A DNA stretch of 34,599 bases from Amycolatopsis regifaucium (GCF_001613935.1 NZ_LQCI01000018.1:1-34599); one strand, 5' to 3'; counted from the first letter of the stretch, positions 14,356 to 23,454 are shown. Numbers and translations: made by a program. Notes: generated from the letters alone by a model not told the origin.

Positions 14356-15588
14356 TCAGGCGGGGAGCACGGCGTACTGCCGCACGTAGAGGTCGGTGTA
14401 GGTCACCGGACCGCGCGGGCCGGGGACCTTGTCCAGGTTGATGCCGGTCTCGGGGACGGCCAGAAGCTTGAAGCCGTCGAGCAACCGGGTCGGGGCGTTC
14501 CAGAAGACGCCGGTGCCGGTATAGGCGTCGAAGAACGCGTCGGCGGCTTCGTGGCTTTCGGTGGCGATGCCCGCGGCCAGGCCCGAGGTCTGCTCGTTGG
14601 CGATCTCGACCGCTTCGGGCAGGCTGGCGACCTTCGCGACAGTGACGGTCGCTTCGCGGTCGGAGTCGAGGGCCCATTCGTAGCCGATGGCGTGCTCGTG
14701 CGGGGCGAGCGACGGCGTGACGCCACGCTCGGCCAGCGCGCCGGAAATGCCGGGCCAGACGCGGTCGTGCGCGCCCTCGTGGATCAGCAGCAGGTTCAGC
14801 CGGTTGCAGACGCCGAGCCGGTCGAGGCTGGTGAAGACCAGGTCGCGCACCTTGTCGGTGTCGGCCGCTTCGTCGACGTACAGTACGCCGCCACCGTCGG
14901 CGTGGGCGAGCGTGCGGACGCCGTGGACGGCCGCTTCCGTGGCCAGCGCCCGGGTGCTGTCACCGCTGCCCCGCAGGATCACCAGCGGCACGAGCGCGGG
15001 GAAACGCACCAGCGCGGAAGCCGCTTCGCGCTCGGCGCGCGGCACCAGCTGGATGACGTCCGGATCGATACCCGCGTCGGCGAGTGCGGGGGCGATCACG
15101 GTCTCGCGCAGGCGCTGGGCCGAACCGAGCGCGGCGGAACCGGTGCGGAGCACGCCGCCGTTACGGGACTTCACCAGCTGCGAAGCGACATCGACGGTGA
15201 CGTTCGGGCGCGCCTCGTAGTTCGCGCCGATCACGCCGACCGGACGACGCCGTTCGACCAGTTTCAGTCCGCCGTCCAAAGTGGACACGTCGACGGACCG
15301 TTCCTGGTGCGGCGCACCGGCGAGGAGGCGGAGCTGCTCGGCCATGCCGGTCAGCCGCTCGGGCGTGATGGTGAGCCGGTCAAGAAGCCCGGCGCTCATG
15401 CCGTCCTCGCGCGCCTTGGCGATGTCGGCCTGATTCGCCTCCAGTACCGCGTCGGCGTGCTCGACCAGCTTGTCCGCCATGGCGTTCAGCGCGGCGTCGA
15501 TCGCTTCCGCGGACGCGGCGGCCAATGACGGCGCGGCCCGTTTCGCCGATCGAGCGCATTCCTCGACGGCCTTGGCGACCTCGTCCAT
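14356..15588 (-). CDS. proA: Glutamate-5-semialdehyde dehydrogenase (gamma-glutamyl phosphate reductase)
   Basis: A 410-residue NADPH-dependent enzyme of the aldehyde dehydrogenase superfamily, reducing gamma-glutamyl phosphate to glutamate 5-semialdehyde in proline synthesis. Family signatures are EARPNVTVDVASQLVKSRNG, then VLRTGSAAL, the catalytic cysteine in DRLGVCNRLNLLLIHEG and ERGVTPSLA; the C-terminal block GPVTYTDLYVRQYAV is typical. Length is normal. The ATG is preceded by AAGGAG at a good distance. proB is not adjacent here. It runs convergent to the adenylate cyclase, separated only by the repeat element. Confidence 0.94.
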   Translation of the reverse strand: MDEVAKAVEECARSAKRAAPSLAAASAEAIDAALNAMADKLVEHADAVLEANQADIAKAREDGMSAGLLDRLTITPERLTGMAEQLRLLAGAPHQERSVDVSTLDGGLKLVERRRPVGVIGANYEARPNVTVDVASQLVKSRNGGVLRTGSAALGSAQRLRETVIAPALADAGIDPDVIQLVPRAEREAASALVRFPALVPLVILRGSGDSTRALATEAAVHGVRTLAHADGGGVLYVDEAADTDKVRDLVFTSLDRLGVCNRLNLLLIHEGAHDRVWPGISGALAERGVTPSLAPHEHAIGYEWALDSDREATVTVAKVASLPEAVEIANEQTSGLAAGIATESHEAADAFFDAYTGTGVFWNAPTRLLDGFKLLAVPETGINLDKVPGPRGPVTYTDLYVRQYAVLPA

Positions 15589-15640
15589 CTGGTGACTCCT
15601 TCCGCGCGGAACGAGCCACCAGTCTGCCGTACCGCCCCGG

Positions 15641-16354
15641 TCAGGCGACGGTCGGCTCCAGCAGCCACAACCCGCCCGCGAAGAGACAGCTCACCGTCAG
15701 CACGGCCATCACCAGCACCCACAGCACCGCGGGCATTCCGGTGAGCCTGCCGAGCTGATCGGCGTCCGAATCCCTCGCCGCACCCCGGCGCCGCTTGATC
15801 TGCAGCTCGAACACCGGCCGGACGCCACCGAACAGCAGGAACCACGTCAGCAGGTAGACGAAGATCGCCTGAAACCACGACGGCGCCGCGAGCGCGACCA
15901 GCCCGAGCACCACCGAGCTACTGACCACCGCGAACACGCCGTAGGTGTTGCGCACCATCACCAGCACACCCAGCAACATCAGGGCCATCACGATCAGCAC
16001 GACGGTGATCAGATCCGACGACAGCAGCCCGGCGAACACCAGTCCGAGCACCGCGGCCGCCGGGTACCCGGCCAGCGCGGTGAACGCCATCCCCGGCCCT
16101 TCGGGCTTGCCACGGGAGACGGTGACGCCGGAGGTGTCCGAATGCAGTTTGATGCCCTGCAGCCGTCGGCCGACCAGCACCGCCGCCAGCGCGTGGCCTG
16201 CCTCGTGGACGAGCGTGATGAGGTTGCGGGCGATCCGCCAAGGCCTGCCGGAGAGCACCACGAGCAGTGCGAGGCCACCGGTGACCAGGGTGATCGTGCC
16301 GGGCGGGGTGGACTGGGCGATGTCGGAAACCGTTTCGGCGGGAGACGAGCTCAC
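15641..16354 (-). CDS. M50-family membrane metallopeptidase
   Basis: A 237-residue integral membrane protein with a zinc-binding HEAGH motif in TLVHEAGHALAAVLVGRRL (about 48-66), followed by a small Gly/Thr-rich extracytoplasmic segment and four or five further hydrophobic helices. This is the layout of the small actinobacterial M50B-like proteins. No PDZ domain is visible, and a second metal ligand (the Asp of an NxxPxxxxDG-type motif) is not obvious. The substrate is unknown; relatives take part in regulated intramembrane proteolysis, but that role cannot be assigned here. The start is GTG 16354, 35 bases after the glycosylase gene on the same strand, so they may share a transcript. Confidence 0.8.
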   Translation of the reverse strand: MSSSPAETVSDIAQSTPPGTITLVTGGLALLVVLSGRPWRIARNLITLVHEAGHALAAVLVGRRLQGIKLHSDTSGVTVSRGKPEGPGMAFTALAGYPAAAVLGLVFAGLLSSDLITVVLIVMALMLLGVLVMVRNTYGVFAVVSSSVVLGLVALAAPSWFQAIFVYLLTWFLLFGGVRPVFELQIKRRRGAARDSDADQLGRLTGMPAVLWVLVMAVLTVSCLFAGGLWLLEPTVA

Positions 16355-16389
16355 CGCGTCAGCTCACCACAAGCCGGATACGTCCCGTG

Positions 16390-17331
16390 TCAGGCGGTCA
16401 TCGAACCCCCGATCCCGCGCATGCGAAACTCCCGGTCGTTGCGCAGCGCGAAGGCGACCCAACTGCGGAACGGCCGCCACGCCGTCGAGAGTTCTTCCAG
16501 CTCTTCGGGCGGGGCCAGCGGTAGGTCGTACGCGGTCCGCATGGCTTCCTGCAGCCGGGGCTCGTCACGGGGGAAGACGTCCGGATGCCCGGCTCCCCGG
16601 ATCAGGATCAGCTGCGCCGAGAACGGACCGATCCCCGGCAACCGCTGCAGCCAGCGCAACGCGTCCGGCACCGGCATGGCGCGTAGATACGCGGCGTCGA
16701 GCAGACCGTCCTTGGCGGCGTTGGCCACCGCCCGCAGCCGCTCGGCCTTCACCTCCGGCAGGTCGCGCCCGGCCTCCGGCCCGGCCAGGACGTCCGGCGC
16801 CGGGAACGACCTGAGGATCTTCCCGCCGACATCCACCGGCCTGCCGAACTCCTCGGCGAGCCGCCGTTTCACCACGGCGGCCTGCGACATCCGGGCCCGG
16901 TGGCTCAAGATCGCCCAGCAGGCCGCTTCGTACGGCGAATGGAACAGGACCGGCCGAAACCCGGGGAAGGTCTGCTGGAGGCGGCGCACCACGGGGTCCG
17001 CGCTGCCGACCTTCGCGAAACCGACGCCGTCGATGTCAACCGAGAGAATTCGCCGCACCTGGGCGCCGACCTCGACGGCGAGCCCTTCTTCGGCGAAGAC
17101 CTCCACCTCGATCGAGCCTGGCGATCTCTGTCTGACGGCCGCGCCGACGTGCTCCCAGCCCGCTTCGACGGGGAAGGCGAGGCGCAGGATGCCGGGTTCG
17201 GTTGCGGCGTCAGTGCGGCACGCCGGCGGGAAATCGGTCAGGAACCGGATGGACTTGTCAAGATCGAACGGGCCGCGCACCGGGATGCGAAGCGTGGTCG
17301 TGGCGGTGTGCTGCAGGATCGAGCCGGTCAT
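16390..17331 (-). CDS. DNA-3-methyladenine glycosylase II-like HhH-GPD protein
   Basis: A 313-residue base-excision repair glycosylase of the AlkA type. The helix-hairpin-helix is LQRLPGIGPFSAQLILIRGAG, centred near 253-273 (written here as LPGIGPFSAQL), and the catalytic aspartate follows in DVFPRDEPRL, as in HhH-GPD enzymes. The N-terminal half (about 1-105) has the beta-rich AlkA-like domain (TTTLRIPVRGPFDL). It would remove alkylated purines such as 3-methyladenine from DNA. There is no Ada-like methyltransferase or regulator beside it. It is divergent from the methyltransferase gene at 17472 and upstream of the M50 peptidase gene. Confidence 0.85.
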   Translation of the reverse strand: MTGSILQHTATTTLRIPVRGPFDLDKSIRFLTDFPPACRTDAATEPGILRLAFPVEAGWEHVGAAVRQRSPGSIEVEVFAEEGLAVEVGAQVRRILSVDIDGVGFAKVGSADPVVRRLQQTFPGFRPVLFHSPYEAACWAILSHRARMSQAAVVKRRLAEEFGRPVDVGGKILRSFPAPDVLAGPEAGRDLPEVKAERLRAVANAAKDGLLDAAYLRAMPVPDALRWLQRLPGIGPFSAQLILIRGAGHPDVFPRDEPRLQEAMRTAYDLPLAPPEELEELSTAWRPFRSWVAFALRNDREFRMRGIGGSMTA

Positions 17332-17471
17332 TTTCGGGCTCCTTCGGCTGGGAACGACGACTCCCTCCGACGTTAGAGACGGCCACCGACAGTTTCGGGC
17401 CGCGGCGCCGCGAATGTCGCGAACGGGCCGGTCATGGCAGATTCTCGGATGAGACCGTGAAGGGAGCAGCC

Positions 17472-18242
17472 ATGCCGGACCATCGCGAACGTCTTGTCGG
17501 CCTGCTGCGGCCGGGCACCACGCCCACCGGAGCAGCGGAAGGTTTTCTCGATCTGCTCGGGGAAATCACACAGGCGGGGCCGCCGACCGGCCTCGCGCAA
17601 CGGCTGATGAGCACCTCCGCCGTACCGATGATCTACGAGCGGTACTGGCGTCCGGTGCTCGGCAGGGTCGCGAAAGGACTGAACTGCCCGAGCATGGCGG
17701 GCGAGGTCCGGATCGCGATCGAAGCGCTCGGCCTGCGCCCGGGACAGATCTCGCTGGACGTCGCCTGTGGCACCGGCCGGTTCACCCGCGCGTTCGGCGA
17801 AGCCGTCGGCCCGGACGGGCTGTCGATCGGACTGGACGGTTCGGTCACCATGCTGGAGAAGGCACTCGCCGAGCCCAATCCGGCTTCGGTGGCTTATCTG
17901 CGCGCCGACGCCGTCGATCTCCCGCTCGCCGATTCCACTGTGGACGGTGTCTGCTGCTTCGCCGCACTGCACATGTTCGCCGATCCGGACGCCGCGCTGG
18001 ACTCCTTCGCCCGTGTGCTGAAACCGGGTGGCTCACTGGTGTTGCTGACCAGCGCCCGGCACAGCGATCAGCCGATGCGGCTGGCGGACACCTTCCTCGG
18101 CAGGTTGAGCGGACAACGGATGTTCGACCGCGGCGAGATCTCCAGGAAACTGTTCCGGCGCGGATTCGACCACGTGGAGGAGCGGTTCTCCGGTGTCACG
18201 CAAATCGTCACGGGCGCGCTACCGGTTAACATCCGACCATGA
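17472..18242 (+). CDS. Class I SAM-dependent methyltransferase
   Basis: A 256-residue methyltransferase of the UbiE/Methyltransf_11 type. Motif I is SLDVACGTGRF (94-104), the acidic loop after it is IGLDGSVTML, motif II is about VDGVCCFAALHMF and motif III ARVLKPGGSLVLL. The N-terminal part contains RYWRPVLGRVAKG, common in actinobacterial small-molecule methyltransferases. The substrate cannot be told. ATG 17472 is chosen over the longer frame because GGGAG lies just before it and the upstream extension is antisense to the glycosylase. Its stop overlaps the start of the amidohydrolase gene by ATGA, so the pair is coupled and may act on one metabolite. Confidence 0.85.
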   Translation: MPDHRERLVGLLRPGTTPTGAAEGFLDLLGEITQAGPPTGLAQRLMSTSAVPMIYERYWRPVLGRVAKGLNCPSMAGEVRIAIEALGLRPGQISLDVACGTGRFTRAFGEAVGPDGLSIGLDGSVTMLEKALAEPNPASVAYLRADAVDLPLADSTVDGVCCFAALHMFADPDAALDSFARVLKPGGSLVLLTSARHSDQPMRLADTFLGRLSGQRMFDRGEISRKLFRRGFDHVEERFSGVTQIVTGALPVNIRP

Positions 18243-19567
18243 TCCGCTCTGAGCACGCTTCGCCGATTCCGCCCGACGACAGCTATCTCCGTTCGCTGGT
18301 CGAAGCGACCGCGGACGCCGTCGCCGCGGCCGAACCCCTCGGCTCGCCACATGACGGCGCGGATTCCGCCACGCGGGACGCCGTCAGTGCCGAGCTCCGC
18401 GCGCTGGCGACGGAATTGGTGGCACTGAGCCAAGACCTGCACGCTCACCCCGAAGAAGGATTCGCCGAGCACCGCTCGGTCCGCGCGCTCGGGGAGCTGC
18501 TCACCCGCCACGGCCACGAGGTGACGATCGGCGCGGGCGGGCTGGACACCGCCCTGGTCGCGAGCACCCCCGGAAGCGGCCCGCATATCGCGGTCCTCTC
18601 CGAATACGACGCGCTTCCCGGCCTCGGCCACGGCTGCGGCCACAACATCATCTGCACCGCGGGCGCCGGCGGATTCCTCGGCGCGGCGGCGGTCGCCGAA
18701 CGGCTGGGCGGCCGGGTCTCCTTGATCGGCACCCCGGCGGAGGAAGGCGGCGGTGGCAAGGAAACCCTGGCTCGCGCGGGTGTCTTCGACGACGTCGACG
18801 CCGTGCTCATGCTGCACCCGTTCAGCCACGACATCGCCATGCACCCGTTCCTCGGCAGGCGTCAGCTGGAAATGGTGTTCCACGGCGTCGGCGCGCACGC
18901 CTCGGCTCAGCCGTTCATGGGGCGCAACGCCCTCGACGCCGCCGTCGCCGCGTACCAGGGCGTCGCGGCACTTCGGCAGCATCTGCCCTCCAGTGACCGC
19001 GTCCACGGCGTCTTCACCGACGGTGGCGCCCGGCCGAACGTCGTCCCCGAACGCGCGGCCCTGCTGTTCTACCTGCGCTCCTCGCAACCGGACACGCTGC
19101 GCGACCTCGCCGACCGGATCTCGGCGATCGCGCGCGGCGCGGCGGAGATGACCGGCTGCGGCGTGGAACTGCATTGGGACGGCCAGCCCGCGTACCTCCC
19201 GATCCGGTTCAACACCACGCTCGCCGGACGTTGGTCGGTGCATCAGGTCGACGCCGGCCGCAAACCGCTGCCGCCGGGGATCGTGCCCGACTTCCTCACC
19301 GGCTCGACCGACCTCGGCAACCTCTCCTACCGGATGCCGGCGATCCATCCGATGATCGCCATCGCCGGGCCGACGACCGCCTTGCACACCAAGGAGTTCG
19401 CGGCCGCGGCCGGTTCGCCGGACGGTGATCGGGCGGTTGTCGACGGTGCGCTGGGCCTGGCACTGACCGCCGTCGACTACCTGGCCGACGCGAAACTCCG
19501 CACGGCGGTGCACGAGGAGTTCGAGGCGTCGGGCGGCGCACTGGACGTACCGGCGTTCTTCGACTGA
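18239..19567 (+). CDS. M20-family amidohydrolase (M20D)
   Basis: A 442-residue zinc or manganese amidohydrolase of the peptidase M20 family, amidohydrolase/AbgB branch, which cleaves N-acyl amino acids or aminobenzoyl-glutamate-like amides. Metal-site landmarks are the DLHAHPEEGFAEH motif (about 66-78), GHGCGHN (about 130-136; Cys and His ligands), TPAEEGGGGK (catalytic and ligand Glu) and the late ALHTKEFA motif. The dimerisation domain contains FHGVGAHASAQPFMGRNALD. The first 45 residues are an unusually long leader before the domain. Coupled to the upstream methyltransferase by a 4-bp overlap. Confidence 0.88.
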   Translation: MIRSEHASPIPPDDSYLRSLVEATADAVAAAEPLGSPHDGADSATRDAVSAELRALATELVALSQDLHAHPEEGFAEHRSVRALGELLTRHGHEVTIGAGGLDTALVASTPGSGPHIAVLSEYDALPGLGHGCGHNIICTAGAGGFLGAAAVAERLGGRVSLIGTPAEEGGGGKETLARAGVFDDVDAVLMLHPFSHDIAMHPFLGRRQLEMVFHGVGAHASAQPFMGRNALDAAVAAYQGVAALRQHLPSSDRVHGVFTDGGARPNVVPERAALLFYLRSSQPDTLRDLADRISAIARGAAEMTGCGVELHWDGQPAYLPIRFNTTLAGRWSVHQVDAGRKPLPPGIVPDFLTGSTDLGNLSYRMPAIHPMIAIAGPTTALHTKEFAAAAGSPDGDRAVVDGALGLALTAVDYLADAKLRTAVHEEFEASGGALDVPAFFD

Positions 19568-19646
19568 CCTTCTCAGGAGATTCTTCTCAGGAAAGCGCAG
19601 GGGGTATCCACAGGCGGCTCACAAGTACGGGCGCGAATCTGGTGCC

Positions 19647-20588
19647 ATGACCGAGAACGAGAGTCGGCCCGGCCCCGCCTCCACCGGTGGGCACCAGCCG
19701 CCGCAGCACCCCGGATACAGCACCCCTTGGCAGGCCGCGCCGAATCCGCTCTTCACCCCGGCTCGCGCGCCACGAAAGAAGGCGAGCCGCCTCGCCGTCC
19801 TCGTCAGCGCGACGGCACTCGGTGCCGCCCTCGTCGGCGGGATCGGTGGCGCGGCGATCGCCGGCCTCGGATCGACGCCGTCCCCGTCGGGTACTGGTAC
19901 CTCCGCGGTCGCCAACGGGCAACCGGTCGGGAACACCGCTTCGGGTGACGTCAGCGCGGTCGCCGCGAAGGTGACGCCGAGTGTCGTCCAGGTGAACGTG
20001 ACCACCGCGCAGGGTGAGGCCGTCGGTTCCGGCGTCATCCTGACGTCGGACGGACGCATCCTCACCAACGCCCACGTGGTGGCCGATGCCGAGGGCGATG
20101 TCACCATCACGCTTTCGGACGGCAAGCAGTACAAGGCGAGCGTGGTCGGCGCCGACACCAAGGCCGACATCGCCGTCCTTCAGGCGAAAGACGCGAGCGG
20201 GCTGACCGCCGCGTCGCTCGGGGATTCCGGCAAACTCGTCACCGGCCAGCAGGTCGTCGCGATCGGTTCGCCCGGCGGACTGCAGAACACCGTGACCACC
20301 GGGATCGTGAGCGCGCTGAACCGCAAGCTCGACGAGTTGAGCAGCGGCCAGGAGCGGCGTTCGCCCTACAGCCGCACGACGAACGAGAGCGGGCCGAGCT
20401 ACACCGCGATCCAGACCGACGCCCCGATCAACCAGGGCAACTCGGGCGGGGCGCTGGTGGACGCGCAGGGGAACGTCATCGGCATCAACTCGGCGCTGTA
20501 CAACCCGGCATCGACCGGCAGCATCGGCATCGGCTTCGCGATCCCCATCAACGACGCGAAGAAGATCGTCGAGCAGATCGTCGGCTGA
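19647..20588 (+). CDS. Membrane-anchored HtrA-like serine protease without PDZ domain
   Basis: A 313-residue trypsin-fold (S1C) protease. A Pro/Gln-rich cytoplasmic N-terminus (1-45) is followed by one transmembrane helix (about 48-73) and an extracytoplasmic catalytic domain with His143 (NAHVVAD), Asp174 (KADIAVL) and Ser266 (QGNSGGAL). The chain stops right after the protease domain, at INDAKKIVEQIVG, so the PDZ domain normal in DegP/PepD is missing. It would degrade or trim misfolded envelope proteins. A hairpin terminator follows. The gene stands alone between the amidohydrolase and a convergent DUF3224 gene. Confidence 0.9.
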   Translation: MTENESRPGPASTGGHQPPQHPGYSTPWQAAPNPLFTPARAPRKKASRLAVLVSATALGAALVGGIGGAAIAGLGSTPSPSGTGTSAVANGQPVGNTASGDVSAVAAKVTPSVVQVNVTTAQGEAVGSGVILTSDGRILTNAHVVADAEGDVTITLSDGKQYKASVVGADTKADIAVLQAKDASGLTAASLGDSGKLVTGQQVVAIGSPGGLQNTVTTGIVSALNRKLDELSSGQERRSPYSRTTNESGPSYTAIQTDAPINQGNSGGALVDAQGNVIGINSALYNPASTGSIGIGFAIPINDAKKIVEQIVG

Positions 20589-20592
20589 TCCT

Positions 20593-20630
20593 CACCGGCT
20601 GGACCGCGTCAGGGGGCGGCCCAGCCGGTG
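20593..20630. terminator. Bidirectional hairpin terminator
   Basis: A perfect 10-bp stem (20593-20602 with 20621-20630), with an 18-base G-rich loop, separates the stop codons of convergent genes. No T-run. Confidence 0.7.
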
Positions 20631-20639
20631 AACGCGCGT

Positions 20640-21017
20640 TCAGAGTTCGTAGTTCAGGGTGAGGGTGTGGTTGCCTTCGTCGTCCTGGGTGATCGTGGCA
20701 GTGCCGGTGATGCCGGACAGTTCGCCGTGACCGGAGCCCGGCAAGACGATCAGGTGGTGGCCGCTCTCCCCCGCCGAGTGATGCAGGACGAAGCCGCCCT
20801 TACGCCCGTCGACGGACACGGCCAGGCGCTCGAAGGCGACGTACGCGGACGACGTCTCGTTCACCGCCGTGAGCATCTCCACGGTGCTGGTGCCCTCGAC
20901 ACCGCCGGTGAAGGTCTTGCCGAGCAAGACGCGGGAGAACTCGGTGCCTTCGGCCTTCTCGGTGGACTGCGGGTCCCAGCCGTCCACAGTGAACGAGGCT
21001 GTCGCGGTGTTGTTCAT
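20640..21017 (-). CDS. DUF3224 family protein
   Basis: A 125-residue all-beta protein that fits the DUF3224 family: ASFTVDGWDPQ near the start, then FSRVLLGKTFTGGVEGTSTVEML, AYVAFERLAVSVDGRKGGFVLHH, and LSGITGTATITQDDEGNHTLTLNYEL at the end (each listed as shorter landmarks: FTVDGWDP, TFTGGVEGTS, GGFVLHHSA, GITGTATI). The fold is related to allene oxide cyclase-like barrels; a small ligand is likely but unknown. No signal peptide. It is monocistronic, 47 bp downstream of the HerA-like ATPase gene on the same strand. Confidence 0.88.
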   Translation of the reverse strand: MNNTATASFTVDGWDPQSTEKAEGTEFSRVLLGKTFTGGVEGTSTVEMLTAVNETSSAYVAFERLAVSVDGRKGGFVLHHSAGESGHHLIVLPGSGHGELSGITGTATITQDDEGNHTLTLNYEL

Positions 21018-21064
21018 GACGTCGACCTTGCCAGCGATACCTGACAGAACGCGTCAGGTATCTC

Positions 21065-22576
21065 TCAGCGCCGCCGGTTTCCGAACAAACCACGCGTGAT
21101 CTCCCGGCCGAGCGCGCTCGCCGCCGAGCGGAGGAACGACTTCACCGCCGGATTCTTCATGGCCTGTTCGACCATGCCCGGCTCTTCCTTCTCCGGCTTC
21201 GGGGCGGGCACTTCGGGGGCGGGCGGCCCGGCCACCTTCGCGGCGAGCTTCTCGTAAGCCGACTCGCGATCGATCGTCTCGGAGTATTTCGCGTGCAGGT
21301 CCGACGACGTCGTCGCCGCGGAGATCGCTTCGGCACCGATGGACCCCATCTTCGAGCGCGGCGCGCGCAGACGCGTCCACGCGACCGGCGTCGGCGCGCC
21401 TCGCTCGGACAGCACGGTGACGATCGCTTCGCCGATACCGAGCGACGTCAGCGCCGAATCCAGTTCGTAGTGCTTCGTTTTCGGGTATGTCTTCACCGTC
21501 TTCGTGAGCGCCGCCTGGTCCTCGGGGGTGAACGCGCGCAACGCGTGCTGGACCCGCGCGCCCAGTTGCGACAGGACGTTGTTCGGGATGTCCGTCGGAA
21601 GCTGCGTGCAGAAGAACACCCCGACGCCCTTCGACCGGATCAGCTTCACGGTCTGCTCGATGCGCTCCAGGAACGCCTTCGACGCGTCGTTGAAGAGCAA
21701 ATGCGCTTCGTCGAAGAAGAACACCAGCTTCGGCTTGTCGAGATCGCCCTCCTCGGGCAGCTCTTCGAACAACTCGGCCAAAAGCCACATCAGGAAGGTC
21801 GAGAACAGCGCGGGCTTCGACTGGAGATTGTCCAGTTCCAGCAAGGTCACCATCGCCTTGCCGTCGACCTGGCGCATCAGATCGTGGACGTCCAGCTCGG
21901 GTTCACCGAAGAAGTCCTCGCCGCCCTGAGCCTCCAGATTGGACAACGCCCGCAGGATCACCCCGGCCGTCGCCGCCGAGACGCCACCGATGCCCTTCAG
22001 GTCGTCCTTGCCCTCGTCACTGGTCAAATGCGTGATGACCGAACGGAGGTCCTTGGTGTCCAGGAGTGCCAGGCCGCGCTGATCGGCCCAGTGGAAGATC
22101 AGCCCGAGCGTCGACTCCTGGGTTTCGTTGAGTCCCAGCACCTTCGACAGCAGAATCGGGCCGAAACTCGTGATCGTCGCCCGGATCGGCGAGCCCGTGC
22201 CACCCGTGCCCAGCGACAGGAACTGCACCGGGAACGCGGCGGGCTCCCACTGGTCACCCAGTTCCTCCGCGCGTTTGGCGATCTTGCCGTTGCTCTCACC
22301 CTGCGCGGCGAGCCCCGACAGGTCGCCCTTCACGTCCGCCAGCACCACCGGAACCCCGGCGGCCGACAGCTGCTCGGCGATCAGCTGCAAGGTCTTCGTC
22401 TTGCCGGTACCGGTGGCGCCCGCGACCAGCCCGTGCCGGTTCAGCGTCGCCAACGGCAGCCGGACCGCCGCGCCCGCGTCGGCCTTGCCGTCGATCACGA
22501 CGGCGCCGAGCTCGACCGCGGCGCCCTCGCTCACGTAACCCTGCGCGATCTCCTGGGCTGGACCCTGTTCGGCCAC
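21065..22576 (-). CDS. HerA-like ATPase (DUF853 family)
   Basis: A 503-residue P-loop ATPase of the FtsK/HerA superfamily, DUF853 type. The Walker A motif GATGTGKT is at 53-60, and the Walker B motif LVFFFDEAHLLF lies near 267-278. QLPTDIPNNVLSQLGARVQH is the usual sensor region of the family. A Pro/Glu-rich linker (GPPAPEVPAPKPEKEEP) leads to a basic tail ending RGLFGNRRR. The start GTG 22576 has GGAG seven bases upstream; a longer frame to 22618 has no site. Members are annotated as helicase HerA-like, but no NurA nuclease lies nearby, so a DNA-end resection role is not supported. Divergent from orn. Confidence 0.88.
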   Translation of the reverse strand: MAEQGPAQEIAQGYVSEGAAVELGAVVIDGKADAGAAVRLPLATLNRHGLVAGATGTGKTKTLQLIAEQLSAAGVPVVLADVKGDLSGLAAQGESNGKIAKRAEELGDQWEPAAFPVQFLSLGTGGTGSPIRATITSFGPILLSKVLGLNETQESTLGLIFHWADQRGLALLDTKDLRSVITHLTSDEGKDDLKGIGGVSAATAGVILRALSNLEAQGGEDFFGEPELDVHDLMRQVDGKAMVTLLELDNLQSKPALFSTFLMWLLAELFEELPEEGDLDKPKLVFFFDEAHLLFNDASKAFLERIEQTVKLIRSKGVGVFFCTQLPTDIPNNVLSQLGARVQHALRAFTPEDQAALTKTVKTYPKTKHYELDSALTSLGIGEAIVTVLSERGAPTPVAWTRLRAPRSKMGSIGAEAISAATTSSDLHAKYSETIDRESAYEKLAAKVAGPPAPEVPAPKPEKEEPGMVEQAMKNPAVKSFLRSAASALGREITRGLFGNRRR

Positions 22577-22688
22577 TGTCGCTCCCCGATCTGTGAGATG
22601 GCTCACCTGAGGATGCACACGCTGCCAGTAAGGCGCTCGACCCGCACGTCGCGCGCCCTGAATCCCCGGGTCGGGTTAGGGTTCCGGG

Positions 22689-23297
22689 GTGAACGACCGC
22701 CTAGTCTGGATCGACTGCGAGATGACGGGGCTCGACCTCGGCAAGGACGCGTTGATCGAAATAGCCGCGCTGGTGACCGACGCCGAACTCAACGTCCTCG
22801 GCGAAGGCGTCGACATCGTCATCCACACCGACGACGAAACCCTCGACGGTATGCCGGAGATCGTCCGGGAGATGCACGCGCGATCCGGCCTCACCGAAGA
22901 GGTCCGGCGCTCCACCGTCACCCTGGAAGAGGCCGAGCAGCGCGTCCTCGAGTACATCCGCGAGTACGTGCCCGAGGCCAACGTCGCCCCGCTCGCCGGC
23001 AACTCCATCGGCACCGACCGCGGCTTCATCACGCGCGACATGCCCAGCCTCGACGGGCACCTGCACTACCGCATGGTCGACGTCTCCTCGATCAAGGAAC
23101 TCGTCCGGCGCTGGTACCCGCGGATCTACTACGCCAAGCCCGAGAAGGGCCTCGCGCACCGCGCGCTCGCCGACATCAAGGAGTCCATCGGCGAACTCGA
23201 CTACTACCGCCGCGTCGCCTTCGTCCCGCAGCCCGGCCCGACCACCGAACAGGCCAAGGCCGCAGCCGCTGAAGTGCGGGAACGCCACGAACAGTAA
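22689..23297 (+). CDS. orn: Oligoribonuclease
   Basis: A 202-residue DEDDh 3'-5' exoribonuclease that degrades di- to pentanucleotides, including pGpG from cyclic-di-GMP turnover. All catalytic residues are present: Asp9 and Glu11 (WIDCEMTGLD), Asp110 (NSIGTDRGF), His157 and Asp162 (LAHRALADIKES). The start is GTG 22689. A tRNA-His gene follows within 80 bp, as I recall also for the mycobacterial orn locus. Compared with E. coli Orn (about 181 residues) it has a short alanine-rich C-terminal extension. Confidence 0.96.
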   Translation: MNDRLVWIDCEMTGLDLGKDALIEIAALVTDAELNVLGEGVDIVIHTDDETLDGMPEIVREMHARSGLTEEVRRSTVTLEEAEQRVLEYIREYVPEANVAPLAGNSIGTDRGFITRDMPSLDGHLHYRMVDVSSIKELVRRWYPRIYYAKPEKGLAHRALADIKESIGELDYYRRVAFVPQPGPTTEQAKAAAAEVRERHEQ

Positions 23298-23301
23298 CCC
23301 G

Positions 23302-23332
23302 TTGCGAGCCCCGAAAACGGGCACGCTAATAT
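23302..23332 (+). promoter_or_regulatory. Putative tRNA-His promoter
   Basis: TTGCGA (23302-23307) and TAATAT (23327-23332) are separated by 19 bp in the short gap between orn and the tRNA. The A/T-rich TAATATAGT run stands out in GC-rich surroundings. The spacer is slightly long. Confidence 0.5.
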
Positions 23333-23375
23333 AGTGCGGCCGAGGTGATGGGGAAGCTTCCCGAGCCCGGCGATG

Positions 23376-23451
23376 GTGGGCGTAGCTCAGCTGGTAGAGC
23401 ACCTGGTTGTGGTCCAGGAGGTCGCGGGTTCGAAACCCGTCGCTCACCCCA
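23376..23451 (+). tRNA. tRNA-His (anticodon GTG)
   Basis: A complete cloverleaf: acceptor GTGGGCG with CGCTCAC, D-arm GCTCAGCTGGTAGAGC, anticodon stem CCTGG/CCAGG with anticodon GTG at 23409-23411, and T-arm CGGGTTCGAAACCCG. The base before the acceptor (23375) is G and the discriminator is C, giving the extra G-1:C73 pair specific to tRNA-His. CCA is encoded at 23449-23451. Confidence 0.97.
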
Positions 23452-23454
23452 TCA

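Noticed and set aside
18068..19513. A 481-codon minus-strand frame
   Set aside because: Antisense to the amidohydrolase, which has all metal-site motifs; no ribosome site and no family resemblance.
21065..22576. A HerA-NurA DNA-end processing or phage-defence pair
   Set aside because: No NurA, Sir2 or nuclease gene is adjacent; neighbours are a DUF3224 protein and orn, so only the ATPase family is claimed.
21293..23272. A 659-codon open frame on the plus strand
   Set aside because: It is antisense to the HerA-like ATPase and overlaps orn in another frame; it is a shadow of GC-rich codon bias.
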